64,000 nucleotides of DNA, taken from contig BFEA01000121.1 of NCBI GenBank assembly GCA_003427395.1, positions 1,219,888-1,283,887 on the forward strand, in the 5' to 3' direction. Positions within the stretch are counted from its first letter, which is position 1. Each line of letters opens with the position of its first letter. Positions 10,533 to 20,170 of the stretch are shown in pieces. The position numbers were made by a program, and so were the translations under genes. This DNA comes from Chara braunii (Eukaryota; Streptophyta; Charophyceae; Charales; Characeae). The notes beneath the pieces were generated by a model. It made no database searches. It was not told where the DNA came from and worked only from the letters and a program-made list of their open reading frames with translations.

Positions 10533-11971
10533 GGTGCGGAAGTGAAAAGTGTGCAGCGGTAGAAGTTGAGGTAGCGAACAGTATAAGAATGTAAAGAAGG
10601 TTATACTACAAAAAGGGACAAGAAAACGGTCGCACAGGGCGCGTAGCGATACTATGTGATCGATAAAAGGGAAACGGATGAAAAGGAAAAGGGGAAGAGA
10701 CGCAGTGATAAAAGAACTGACCGCGATCGCAAGTCACAGCGAACCACTGTGGTATGTTGAATGAGTGAGGGTGTTAAAGCCTATCTTATATCCGCCAAGC
10801 AGTGCCCTTCGACCCACCGGGGACGCTGGGTGGGGGTTTGGTATCATGTTGGAGGGCGCGGTGTCCCGACCCTCCTCTGTGTCTGACTTCTGCTCATGAC
10901 CAGCTCCTCGCTTTGACACCCACGGCTCGTCGGGTAGTTCCCGAACCTCCAAGGCCCACTTAGTATGCCAGGTTATACCCTGCCAAGGACCAGCCCAGTT
11001 GGCGTTTGCCCTTAGCAAAAGCGTGCGACATTGAACTTTTCATTGGTCCACGCAGGTCCGGCGCTCTGTTGTACAACAGAGCACTACTAGCCTGTGGTCG
11101 TGGTAGCCACCGGGTTCACCCAGGGACGCGAAGGGAGAGGGACCGACGCGGTCACTTTTACTGCGTGTCGAGTGCCCACTAACCGGGTTATGGGTTAGAT
11201 ACCTAGGCTCGTTGTTACACTCGAACAGAAAAAGGGGTAAAAGAAAAAGAAAGAAAAAAAAAAAAGTGGGATAAGAAGAGAAAAAAGAAGTCAAGCGTCG
11301 GACCCGTGCGCAGATTTGGACCCTCGCTTCAGTTTGGGACGATCTGGTGGTCTCTGGCTGCGACGGCGTTATGATTTTCTTTTCTTTCCTATTTTGTTGT
11401 TATTATTATTACTCGATTTTTTTATTCGATTTTTCCCTTTTATCGTTTTGTGAACCACTAACGATTCATTTTCGAACCTCGAGCGCAACCTGGTGTTCTA
11501 GACTGGCCGACTCTTTGTTTATCACCCTGGGGTTGACCTGTCGATCGGGCGCCGCGCGGTAGGACCCCAAAACAGGGGCGACCTGCGGCAGCATCGGTAG
11601 GAGGCTTATCACCCCCGTGGAAGGTCATAAGCCCTCTCCTTGCCATCGGACACGGGTACCCGATAGAAGTAGGCAGACGGCGCGTTTTCAAGAGAGAAGG
11701 GCGGCCGTCGGTATCCCGTTATGGGACCACTACGTCGAACCCGCGGTCATTTCATATTAAAATGAGGGGACTAGAGATTGACAAAAGAATGAGCCGCTTG
11801 CGTTATGACCGTTGGAGTTCGGCTTCCTGGTTTTCCCTTTTCTTTTCCTCTTTCTTTCGTTTTACTCGTCTTATTAAAATTTTGAAAAGACATTTTTCTT
11901 AATTTATAGAGTCCGAAAAAAAAATTTGCATTCCTCGTTTAGAGCACAGGGATTGCGGTAAGCAGTGATCT

Positions 11972-11978
11972 TATAAAG
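11972..11978 (+). promoter_or_regulatory. Conserved LTR TATA box
   Basis: GATCTTATAAAGG lies about 1.13 kb into the LTR. The two minus-strand LTRs have TTATAAAAGG at the matching place (60942-60933 and about 49086-49076). The box, preceded by an ACAGGGATxGC phrase, is one of the best conserved non-coding spots between the LTRs. It probably marks the U3/R promoter. The LTR ORF begins about 250-400 bp downstream. Confidence 0.6.
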
Positions 11979-12032
11979 GTTGGGGGAGGTGAGCCTCTGG
12001 ATACTTGGACTCTGGCAGCCCTGTTACGCTGA

Positions 12033-12229
12033 GTATGGTGGGCTTGAAGAGGGAGGATCGAGCAGTGAGGTGTGCTCGCGAGTTTGTCTGTGTGCGAGTG
12101 CCCTAAGTNNNNNNNNNNNNNNNNNNNNNNNNNNNNNNNNNNNNNNNNNNNNNGTATGGTGGGCTTGAAGAGGGAGGATCGAGCAGTGAGGTGTGCTCGC
12201 GAGTTTGTCTGTGTGCGAGTGCCCTAAGT
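12033..12229. other. Assembly gap (N at 12109-12153) with identical 76-bp flanks
   Basis: The 76 bp at 12033-12108 are repeated exactly at 12154-12229 on the other side of 45 N. This is what an unmerged contig overlap looks like. The true genome probably has a single copy and no gap. Any frame spanning this region is unreliable. Confidence 0.9.
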
Positions 12230-12686
12230 GTTAGAGTGTGGCTGTTTCGGAACTCGGCGCCCAGGTGTTGTGTGTTGTTCGGCCGAGAGCGGGTTAACTA
12301 TGGTACGCCACATTGGGTTGTATGTGTATAGGCCAAGATGCCATCAGTTCCTCTGGAAGTGGGAGCAGATGTCGGGGGAAGAGCCTACGGTGACGGTTGT
12401 ACTGGATTACACCTACGGTAGGCAGGAGGCTAAACTAAAGGTGAACGTAGAAGGGGGAAAGGAAGAAGAAATGCGGGCAGACCAAGGCCTACAGATGGCG
12501 GTCTCAGAGGCTAAGGACAGAGCGGAAAGGAGGTGTAGAAGGGACGGGGTCACAAATGAGCTGAAGGTGACCATATCGTACCTAGAGACAGAGACTTCAA
12601 CTGATACGATAGAGAGGGAGCAGCAGCAGATCGGGACACGGAGGTTGAGAGTGAAGCCAGTGATTTCGCATGGACGGGACCAGTAG
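12228..12686 (+). CDS. LTR-encoded ORF (family-A LTR protein)
   Basis: A 152-residue open frame sits inside the LTR, downstream of the TATA box. The conserved part starts near 12375 and includes the phrases E-A-K-L-K-V-N-V, E-G-G-K-E-E-E-M-R-A-D and A-E-R-R-C-R-R-D, followed by an alternating hydrophobic strand and T-I-E-R-E-Q. The same protein is readable in reverse complement at 60690-60255 and, shorter, at about 48800-48640. Between copies, codons for the conserved residues differ mostly at third positions, which implies past selection on the protein. Predicted character: beta strands, a charged helix, then beta strands. No family recognised. The upstream start is uncertain because of the adjacent gap; the first 50 residues are not seen in the other copies. 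Confidence 0.6.
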   Translation: MLECGCFGTRRPGVVCCSAESGLTMVRHIGLYVYRPRCHQFLWKWEQMSGEEPTVTVVLDYTYGRQEAKLKVNVEGGKEEEMRADQGLQMAVSEAKDRAERRCRRDGVTNELKVTISYLETETSTDTIEREQQQIGTRRLRVKPVISHGRDQ

Positions 12687-12861
12687 CGGAGACCCTGTCT
12701 TCGCATGGACGGGACCAGTAGCGGAGGGACCATCCGTCGACAAAGCTTGTGGAAAGTGGCCCAGAGGCCAACTCGCGATGACGAAGAGACTAGAGCTGCT
12801 AGACTACGAAGCAAGAGAGGTCAAAAGCGTGACGACGAGGCGCAGAAGAGAGCTCGGTGGT

Positions 12862-12864
<3 letters not shown>

Positions 12865-12910
<46 letters not shown>
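12865..12910. repeat. (GA)n microsatellite
   Basis: Uninterrupted GA dinucleotides for about 46 bp. All frames crossing it give Arg-Glu repeats. Confidence 0.95.
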
Positions 12911-12911
<1 letters not shown>

Positions 12912-13090
12912 GAGACTGGAGGTCGAGGCACACCGTGAAAGGTGGTCACGAGCGCGTTCCGACGAGACGCTTTGGGGCGATTTGTCGCGTATTGGCAGAT
13001 GCTTCATACTCTCGCTATGGTCACCGTACACTCAGACGCGCTCGTTTTTTTTTGTGTGGCGATCATCTCAACTTCGTCGGAGTAGTAGTT

Positions 13091-14579
13091 TAATCATGGC
13101 ATGCGAGCCTTCAGCTGGTAGAGTATGATTAGTGGACTACTGCACTGACCGTGGGCTATGTTGAGTGTGGGAACGAAAGGGGGAACAGTGAAGAGGTGCG
13201 TAAATGAGCAGTCGAATGTGCGACACTCACGCTGTTGCATTATGGACGTGTGTGCTCCTTTTTGCTCGGAATCCTTTGCGAGAGCCCGTTGTAACTGATA
13301 TCTGCTCTCTCTGTGAACATCACTTCCACCCACCTGCCCCTTTACACGCTGCCATCACTTCAGCTGACTGAGAGGTCTCGTGAAGTGTTTGGATCGTTGT
13401 ATTCTCTGCGGTTTGTCACTGAGGGTATTGTGTGAAGTTCATTGAGCCTGATCAGTTGGAAGATGAGAAAGGAGAGATAAGGAGAAAAGGAGGAATGAAG
13501 AGAACGAAAGGGGAAGAGGCAAACAAACGAACAGAAGGAAGACACGCAACTACAGACAGACAAGGACCAACCCGAACAAAAACAGAAAGAAGCATAAGAA
13601 CAAACAAAAATTGTCAAGCAGAAACACACAGTCATGCAAACAGTTAGACACAAGAGCAAACAGACAAAGGCAGACAGACAGAAACAGATACACAGGACAG
13701 ACAAAAACAGACAGACACAAGCAGATGTCGACCGATAGACAAAAAGGACAGACACCAACAGTCAGACAGACTGATACAAGACAAACAGACTGCGGTAGAA
13801 GAACATAAAGAAACGAGACGAAGGGTGATCTTTTGGGTATATGTGGCACCTATGATGAGAAGGGGGAACGAGATGGTAAGTGAGGCGAGAGACTTACCTG
13901 ACACTGGAAGCGTGCGACACTGGATACTGTATGACCATACCTTGGGAAAGTCGTTGTAAGAAGGAGCTCCCCTCTGCAGTCTGACGCCGAAACGCCAGGT
14001 AGGACACCAACGCTGGATCTGATAATGATGATGATGAGAGGGCACTTACCTTGTATTGGCGATAGTCTGCATTAGCGAAGTCTTCAAGTACTTTGATTTG
14101 TCGCTGATGTCAACAGTTGCATTGTCAACCTGTAGGCTGTAGTGGTCGTGTAGGAGTAGGCTGGGCGCCGAGCGCCAGATAGGATATCAACTATGGTTCT
14201 TCGTTGATGATGATGGGCATATTCCAACATTGTCAATTATGAACTCTTGGTGTGTTCTTATTTGGTGACTCTCGTGATGCAATGCGGTTGTTGGGTCGAG
14301 GTCGAGACTGTCTGGACTCATATGTATGATGCTGTTTTTTTTTTAATTATTATTATCAATTATTATTATTATTATTATTACGATTACTATTATTGTAATC
14401 CGACTAGTCCTCTTCGTTACTTCACCTGCATGCAAGCAGATGGCGCATCACACTGGCAGCAAGCGCAAACTCAAAACTCAGAGATATAATGGAGACCGAA
14501 AACACAGTGCAGATGCAGACTCGCTTCAGACTGTTTGTGGCACATAGCGCCCACACAACTTTCTCGGTTCGCATAAGCC
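13091..14579. other. Non-coding interval with CAGA-rich tract and a repeated segment
   Basis: No convincing gene. 13540-13800 is a degenerate ACAGACAG-type tract, open in several frames by composition. Two related segments lie near 13980-14015 and 14160-14200; both contain a GCCG..CGCCAG(G/A)TAGGA(C/T)A phrase, about 190 bp apart, each followed by GATGATGATG. A T-rich (ATT)n microsatellite lies at 14342-14394. Confidence 0.5.
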
Positions 14580-14850
14580 GCCGAGACAGTGTTTCCGCAT
14601 GGCTTCCGCAAGAATGAATGAATGGCTGTGCGCGGCCTCTTGATTTATTCTTTTGTGGCTCGTCGGCCTGCCTGTTTCCCTGGCCCACGGTGCACGCAGT
14701 CCCACGCAGTACTTGCTTGACTGAACCAGGATTGACTGGGACTGGGTATCTGCTGACTGGACAAAGTGCGACTGGGACTGGATACCTGCTGACTGGACAA
14801 AGTGCGGCTAGGACTGGGTACCTGCTGACTGGACAAAGTGCGACTGGGAC
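14580..14850 (-). mobile_element. Partial family-B LTR
   Basis: The reverse complement of this segment matches the middle of the family-B LTRs (33990-34180 and 41720-41890). Shared phrases on the plus strand here include TCCGCATGGCTT, GAATGAATGAAT, CCTCTTGATTTAT, GGTGCACGCAGTCCCACG and ACTTGCTTGACTG, in the same order and spacing. No internal domains flank it, so it is a solo or truncated LTR. Confidence 0.75.
14741..14848. repeat. Three tandem 36-bp units
   Basis: Units at 14741-14776, 14777-14812 and 14813-14848 each contain CTGCTGACTGGACAAAGTGC and differ at only a few positions. They expand the CTGACTGGAC part of the family-B LTR. The intact LTRs of family B do not show this expansion. 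Confidence 0.9.
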
Positions 14851-15735
14851 TTTATTTTGTTGTCAGTGCTAGGAGTGCCTTCGCTGAGTCAGCTATAAAC
14901 TGGTTCATATTTGACCCCTAAGACCTACCTGCGTCAGCTAACCTACGGATATGCAGTTCAAACCCTCACGACCACGCTAGGTACGGGCAACCTGCAGACC
15001 CCGTAGCACGAGCCGCTGCAGCAGCAACTCCGCATCATCGGCAACAAAATGCATGCATGTTTTGCTCACTGTTCCCTTACTTATGCTTGATATTGACTAG
15101 GTTCGCCGGTATCAGGCTCAAGCCTGAACGTACATTGATACAATTGGCATTGCTGACAAGACTAAGTAGACCATCAGACTGGGGACATATGACTAAGTTA
15201 GGATCTCCCTTGGACGTACCTATGACAACTTAGATAAGGGGCCCTTCGAACACTGTAGCAGCTACAACCTTGACCTTTTCAGGACTGTAGCAGCTACGAC
15301 CTTGACCTTTCCGGACCGTAGCAGCAGCGGCCTGCTGACCCTAAGATAGTCTACCTACCGTTACAAATACACAGATCAACAGGCAGGCATACCCAGACCA
15401 ACAGACAGACATATAGAGAGGAGTGAACGGACAGTCCAGACTGACAAAAACAACCTAACAAACAGCAGGCGTGCACCCTCAGGGGCTTAATCACACACAC
15501 GTGGCCCTTGAGACGCGCATATGGGACAACGAGCAGTTGCTAAGACCAGGGCTGTGTGGCTAGAGAAAAAGGATGCATGAGGACTAAAACGAAGGGGAAT
15601 GCCAGGGAAGAAAGGGGTAAGAAAGGTGAAAGGAGGAAGGTCCTGTCAAGCGGTACATCGATAAGAATATATTTTCCCCTATTTGATCACTTGCTCTTTG
15701 ACAGGTGGATTGGCAGAATATTGCCAATATGTTTC
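14851..15735. other. Intergenic, short tandem repeat near 15250-15330
   Basis: No gene seen. From about 15252 a unit of about 33 bp containing GTAGCAGCTAC and CCTTGACCTTT occurs twice, with a third, shorter copy. Confidence 0.5.

Positions 15736-15793
<58 letters not shown>
15736..15793. repeat. (TTA)n microsatellite
   Basis: About 58 bp of perfect ATT/TTA trinucleotide, followed by a degenerate TTA-rich tract to about 15860. Long frames here are compositional. Confidence 0.95.
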
Positions 15794-15949
15794 CAGCATC
15801 ATTATCCCTATTATTATTACTACCACTATTATTATTATTGTTTTTATTACTCATCATATTTGTCACTGTTTCATTTATTATTTTGGAAGTTATTTGTCGA
15901 ATTGTTGTTTTCCGATTATTATTTGGAAATCATCAATTGTCTAAGCAGG

Positions 15950-18620
15950 GGTCGGAGATGAGGAAAGTAGGAGACATAGGGGGGAAGACGTCGCCACCGT
16001 GTGGTGATGCCTATCTCCTCCATCCTTCTCCACTGTCCTTTGACCTGAGCCTCTCACATCCTTTTTTTTCTTCTTCTGTATCTACCCTAGATTATGACCA
16101 TTGCTATGCATCGTCTTAAGTGATGTTTGACTTGATTGATATCAAGAGCAGTGGGGAAGGTCAGATTTAAGGAGAAATGGTACACTGGAGAGGAGAGAGG
16201 CATCGTCACCGTGTGGCGACACCTACCTCCTTCATCCTTCTCCGTTTCTCCCTTAATCTAACCACCTCACCTCTTTGGTTTTCACGACTTTTTGGATCGG
16301 TAAGACTTCACTGAAGTAAGAGTCTACTTTGTGAAAAAAAGATGATCAAACGGTCAGGCAAAACAGGGTGATTGCGGGAGCTCTGCCGGAGTTCAGGAGG
16401 AACTCTGGAGGCAGGGAACCATAAAGTACGCATCATCTATTCCTTTCCCATATGCCCTTAAAGGCTACACCCCTCTATTGTCTGCTTGTATGATTATACG
16501 ATTATACTGTTTTTAGGTTTTCTTCAGGACTAAAAGCACCAAAAGCAAAAGGGCTATATGATTGAAATCATAACGTGTCTGATGAGAAAAAGGAACCTAG
16601 GAAAGAACCAAGAAGGAACTTAGTCTGCTTGGTCTTGAAAAAACTAAGGCAGTATGATGGAGGCCTCCATTGGGGTCGTCACGCTGCCTACATTGAATGA
16701 CTAAATGGGTACTCGCCGTGCGAACTACCCAGCCATCCACCTAACTAGTTGTCTTTTACATGCATACATCAATCACAAGAAAATGTTGTGCGTCTTCTCT
16801 CTTAACTTACGTGCTAAATCCAAGACTGATCCGGTACTCTCGTGGAGTACATGTCTTCAAGTGATTAATCAAAGCATGACTAATCCGGTACTCCCGTGGG
16901 GTACACGTCTTCGAAACAACTAACAAGAGCAGAGGTAATAGGAGGCTCCCGTGGGGTTCTCCTATCACTAATCTGACTAGACTTAGGAGAGGAAATAAGT
17001 ACTCTCGGGTGAGTACACGAACTCCTAAGTCTAGATCGATCCGTGCGACTTCCGTGTAAGTCAACAATACCTCTTGCTTAATTAATATGAACGATCAGGA
17101 CAAACTAACCTAAAAATGATCTTCATCTCCTACGCAGCGAGCTGGTATTAGGGTGACCCCCGGGTGGATTATCCTAATACTTTGTTTGATCTGAGGATCG
17201 ACTAACAAGGAAAGAATGAGTTGTTTATGTTTGGGCAAGTAAAAGGGATATTCCCGGGTGAGTAACCCTGCTACTTGTTTTGGTATGACTTACAAGTTGA
17301 CTTGTTTAACTTACTAATGATTTATCTAAGTAACATTGAATCAGGTTATGGGAGGCTCCCGTGGGGTTCTCCTATCACTTGATCTGACTAGACTTAGGAA
17401 GGGAATTAAGTACTCCCGGGTGAGTATAGAACTCCTAAGTCTATGTCAGTGTGGTCATCTTCCGTGAAAGTTGACTGGTCCCCTACACATCGAACTAGTA
17501 TTAGGTGGCTCCCGGAAGGGTTATCCTAATACTTTGTTTGATTTGGGGATCAACTAACAAGGAAAGAATGAGTTGATTGTACTTGGACAGGTAAAAGGGA
17601 TACTCCCGGGTGAGAAGCCCTGCTGCTTGTTCTGGTATGGCTAATGGATTGGCATTGTCTGAATACTAATGGCCTAACTATTTAAATCAGGTTATGGGAG
17701 GCTCCCATGGAGTTCTCCTATTACTTGATCTGACTAGACAAAGGAAGGGAATTAATTACTCCAGGGTGAGTACACGAACTCCTAAGTCCAAAGTCAATTT
17801 GGTCGACTTCCGTGAAAGTCGACATACCTCTGGCTCATTCACGATGAGTGAGAAAAGTAAGGGAATGGTCAAGGCAACTTAACTTAGAGTTATTTTGACT
17901 AATCTCCTACTCATCAAACTAGTAGTAGGGTAGCTCCCGGGAGGGTTATCATAATATTTGTTTGATTCATAGGTCTACTAATGAGGAAATGGTGATTGTG
18001 TTTAGGCAGTAGAGGGATGCTACCGGGTGAGTAATCCTACTACTTGTCGAGGTATGACTGACAGACGGCATAAATGAGTACTAACGTTCGATCTGGTAAC
18101 TTTCAAACCGGATATAGGAGGTTCCCGTAGAGTCATCCTATAGCCTGCTTGGCTACATCCTAACGTACCAAGTAAGGCACTTCGGCATATCTAAGTCCAC
18201 TGACTTAATCCTGGTTCGTCTGACTCTAAGTAAGTAGTAGGGTGACTCCCGTAGAGTCATCCTATTACACTTGTGATGATAGACTGAGCTTTGATCAAGG
18301 AGTAATAGGAGGCTTCCGGGAAGGCCGCCTATGACTAGCTTGAGCTTTGAATTGACATCTGGATCTAGAATGTTCTCTGAATACTGGGCCAAACGTTGAG
18401 ACGACTCAACATAGACCTCCTAACTACCTGCTTAACTAATATAAGGATACTCCCGGGTGAGTTGTCATGTCGCTTGTAATAGATTGCTTGAACTACTTGG
18501 TTGCGTATTCCTGCCAAACTACTCGACCACTCCGCAGACTAACAGATTGCTTTGAATTGATCAAATAGTTGAAGATTCCCGGGCGAGTCAGCTCACTACT
18601 TGCGTATGCCAGGACAAGAA
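15950..18620. repeat. Hairpin-dense tandem array with constant CCCGGG/CCGTG cores
   Basis: More than 20 imperfect palindromes lie in 2.7 kb. Examples: GTACTC/GAGTAC around TCGTG at 16834-16850; GTACTCC/GGGGTAC around CGT at 16888-16904; ATAGGAG/CTCCTAT at 16938-16965; an outer 13-bp perfect arm CTAGACTTAGGAG (16977-16989) with its complement at 17032-17044 enclosing an inner GTACTC/GAGTAC hairpin; GTATTAGG/CCTAATAC at 17145-17180; GTCGACTT/AAGTCGAC near 17813-17834. Larger units of about 350-420 bp, each with several of these hairpins, start near 16933, 17342, 17690 and 18107. Stems differ between units, but pairing is largely kept and the loop core (CTCCCGGGTGAG or CCGTG) stays. No ORF is convincing. 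Confidence 0.8.
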
Positions 18621-18762
18621 GAAGAGAAAATGAAAAAAGGGAGTGCTCCATCGGGAGCGACTCCAAAGGTTCCTTAAAAAAAAAAAAATTCAAGAAAAGG
18701 CGTACATCGCGGAGAAAAGAATTAGAAAAGAAGAAGATCCGCATAGCCTCAATCATTTGATA

Positions 18763-18834
18763 GACTCCTAAGGGAGAAAACCGCCAGCTGGCATGATCGA
18801 CTCCTAAGGGAGAAAACCGCCAGCTGGCATGAGT
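18763..18834. repeat. Two direct 36-bp units
   Basis: GACTCCTAAGGGAGAAAACC followed by GCCAGCTGGC (a perfect palindrome) occurs twice, starting at 18763 and 18799. Confidence 0.9.
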
Positions 18835-19639
18835 TGATCTCAGTCAGACTACCACATGAGCACCAAAAGGGTGTGCTTATCCGCTAGAGAGAAAAGGCAA
18901 GGACTGAAGGAAGGGGAAATGTTAATTTCCCTAAGGCAACTTAGGACATAGGCAAAGAGACTCCTTGAAACGAAAGGAGAAGGGGGTGGCAGGCGACTCA
19001 GGGTAGGTAGAAGCTAAGGGTTAGACTTTGGGGTGTTGATCCCAAAGCTCTCAAACCAAGGGTTTGACCCTTATCAATATGTGGGAAGTCAAGTGCGGGT
19101 GTTGAATCTTTGTTGACCTGTTTGTGTGCAGGTCTTTTGCTTGGTCTACTGCAATTGAAGGAGAAGTCCTACATAAAGGACTCAACTTTCTGTTATCACT
19201 CGATAACAGGTCGGTTGTTGTCGATTCAACTTTCCCCTTTGGCTTGATACCCACCTCTAAAGTCAAACCCTGTAGTTAGTAAAACTGTCACCTGTGGTCA
19301 TTGCCTAAATGGTCCTGGTCACTCTCAAGGGTCCTTTATAGAAATGTGAGGGGGTAGGGCTTACGTCTCAGGAAACACAAGGCTGTCATACATGGTTTGG
19401 GAAGTGAGGGACAAGGTCAATGGTTGATGGTTGACGTCGTTAGTGCATGGCATGTGAACTGTCTTTGCATTATTCTGTGCAGGTCTGATTTGTGCGTGAT
19501 TTTTGGAATTGAACTGGACCTGGTCTGTTGAAGAGTCTCGGACACACGGCACTTGTGAAAGCGGGAAGGGTTCTCGGCGGTAATACTTCTATATTCATTA
19601 TATGTCCAGTTTAACTTTCATATTATCCTGATGTTCAGT
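18835..19639. other. Intergenic, no gene seen
   Basis: Frames are short on both strands. The composition is unremarkable. I see no retroelement motif or RNA gene. Confidence 0.4.
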
Positions 19640-20170
19640 TACGTCATAACCTGTTAAGAAAGATAGGATGCTCCTTGGTAGAAAGACAGGTTGATTGATA
19701 TTTGTCGAGAAGAAGAATACATTACGCAGTAGCGAAAATAGACGACCATCTCAAAGTTCGACCTAACTATCTAACGGGTCAGTCCTAGGCGTCTTACCGC
19801 GCGTGCCCCATTTCATGCTACAGTGATCGAGCAAACGCCCTCAGCCGACCTACCTCTACTTAGGCATGTAAAAGCCTTCGCACGTGGGCCGGTAGCTCAG
19901 CAGGGATACGCCTACCTGAGGGTGGTGACAACCCCTCGGCTAGAGGTAAGTTGTACCTCGTGACGTAACGACCTGTCGCAGGGCGTCGTGAGAGGTATAG
20001 CACGCACGCATGGTTGGAGTGGTGACAAGTTGATTCTTCAAAAATAAATCCTACGTGACACGACCGTGAGGTTCAGCGCTCCCAGACGGGTGCATGACCG
20101 CCGCGCGTGACAGCGTGCAGGATTCAGTTACCCGCGAATGAGTTTTGTCTATTGGGTCAACATTGTGACG
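19640..20170 (+). repeat. Dispersed repeat, copy 1 (inverted partner at 26200-26740)
   Basis: Reading forward, the segment near 19828-19960 contains GAGCAAACG, GACCTACCTCTAC, GCATGTAAAAG, TAGCTC, AGGGATA and AGGGTGGTGACAACCCCT in order. The same phrases in the same order occur in reverse complement at 26400-26530. The pair therefore faces each other across about 6 kb. No protein is encoded. Confidence 0.7.

Larger units (their letters stand above)
1..10846 (+). mobile_element. Family-A giant Ty3/gypsy element, internal region (5' end outside window)
   Basis: Reading left to right, the plus strand holds duplicated leader modules, a gag with one CCHC zinc knuckle, an aspartic protease, RT, RNase H and integrase. 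This is the Ty3/gypsy (Metaviridae) gene order. About 2.9 kb of non-coding DNA follows before an LTR at about 10847. Many in-frame stops and at least two frameshifts break the reading frame, so the copy is dead. The same leader and gag recur on the minus strand at 50297-54660, and the LTR recurs at 44721-50205 and 56889-62191. The RT carries a GWTN segment followed by an xxKGP segment after the catalytic motif. I associate this with a gypsy clade known mainly from fungi and some algae (memory, not searched). Confidence 0.85.
10847..13090 (+). mobile_element. Family-A 3' LTR (start clear, end uncertain)
   Basis: The LTR begins TGTTGGAGGGCGCGG. The start of the minus-strand relative (reverse complement from 62191) reads TGTCGGAGGGCGCGG. 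Similarity to 62191-60250 and 50205-48370 in reverse complement then continues: a segment with GTCCGATGGCAAGGA and GATAAGCCTCCTACC (here about 11600-11660), GTTATGACCGTTG near 11800, a TATA box, and the LTR ORF. Similarity fades near 13060 at a GTGTGGCGATCATC segment. The relatives are 5.3-5.5 kb, so either this LTR is truncated or its distal part has diverged beyond recognition. Confidence 0.7.

Noticed and set aside
19888-19960. tRNA-like start GGTAGCTCAGCAGGGATA
   Set aside because: No cloverleaf closes, and the inverted copy at 26400-26460 shares the sequence well beyond a tRNA, so it is part of a repeat.
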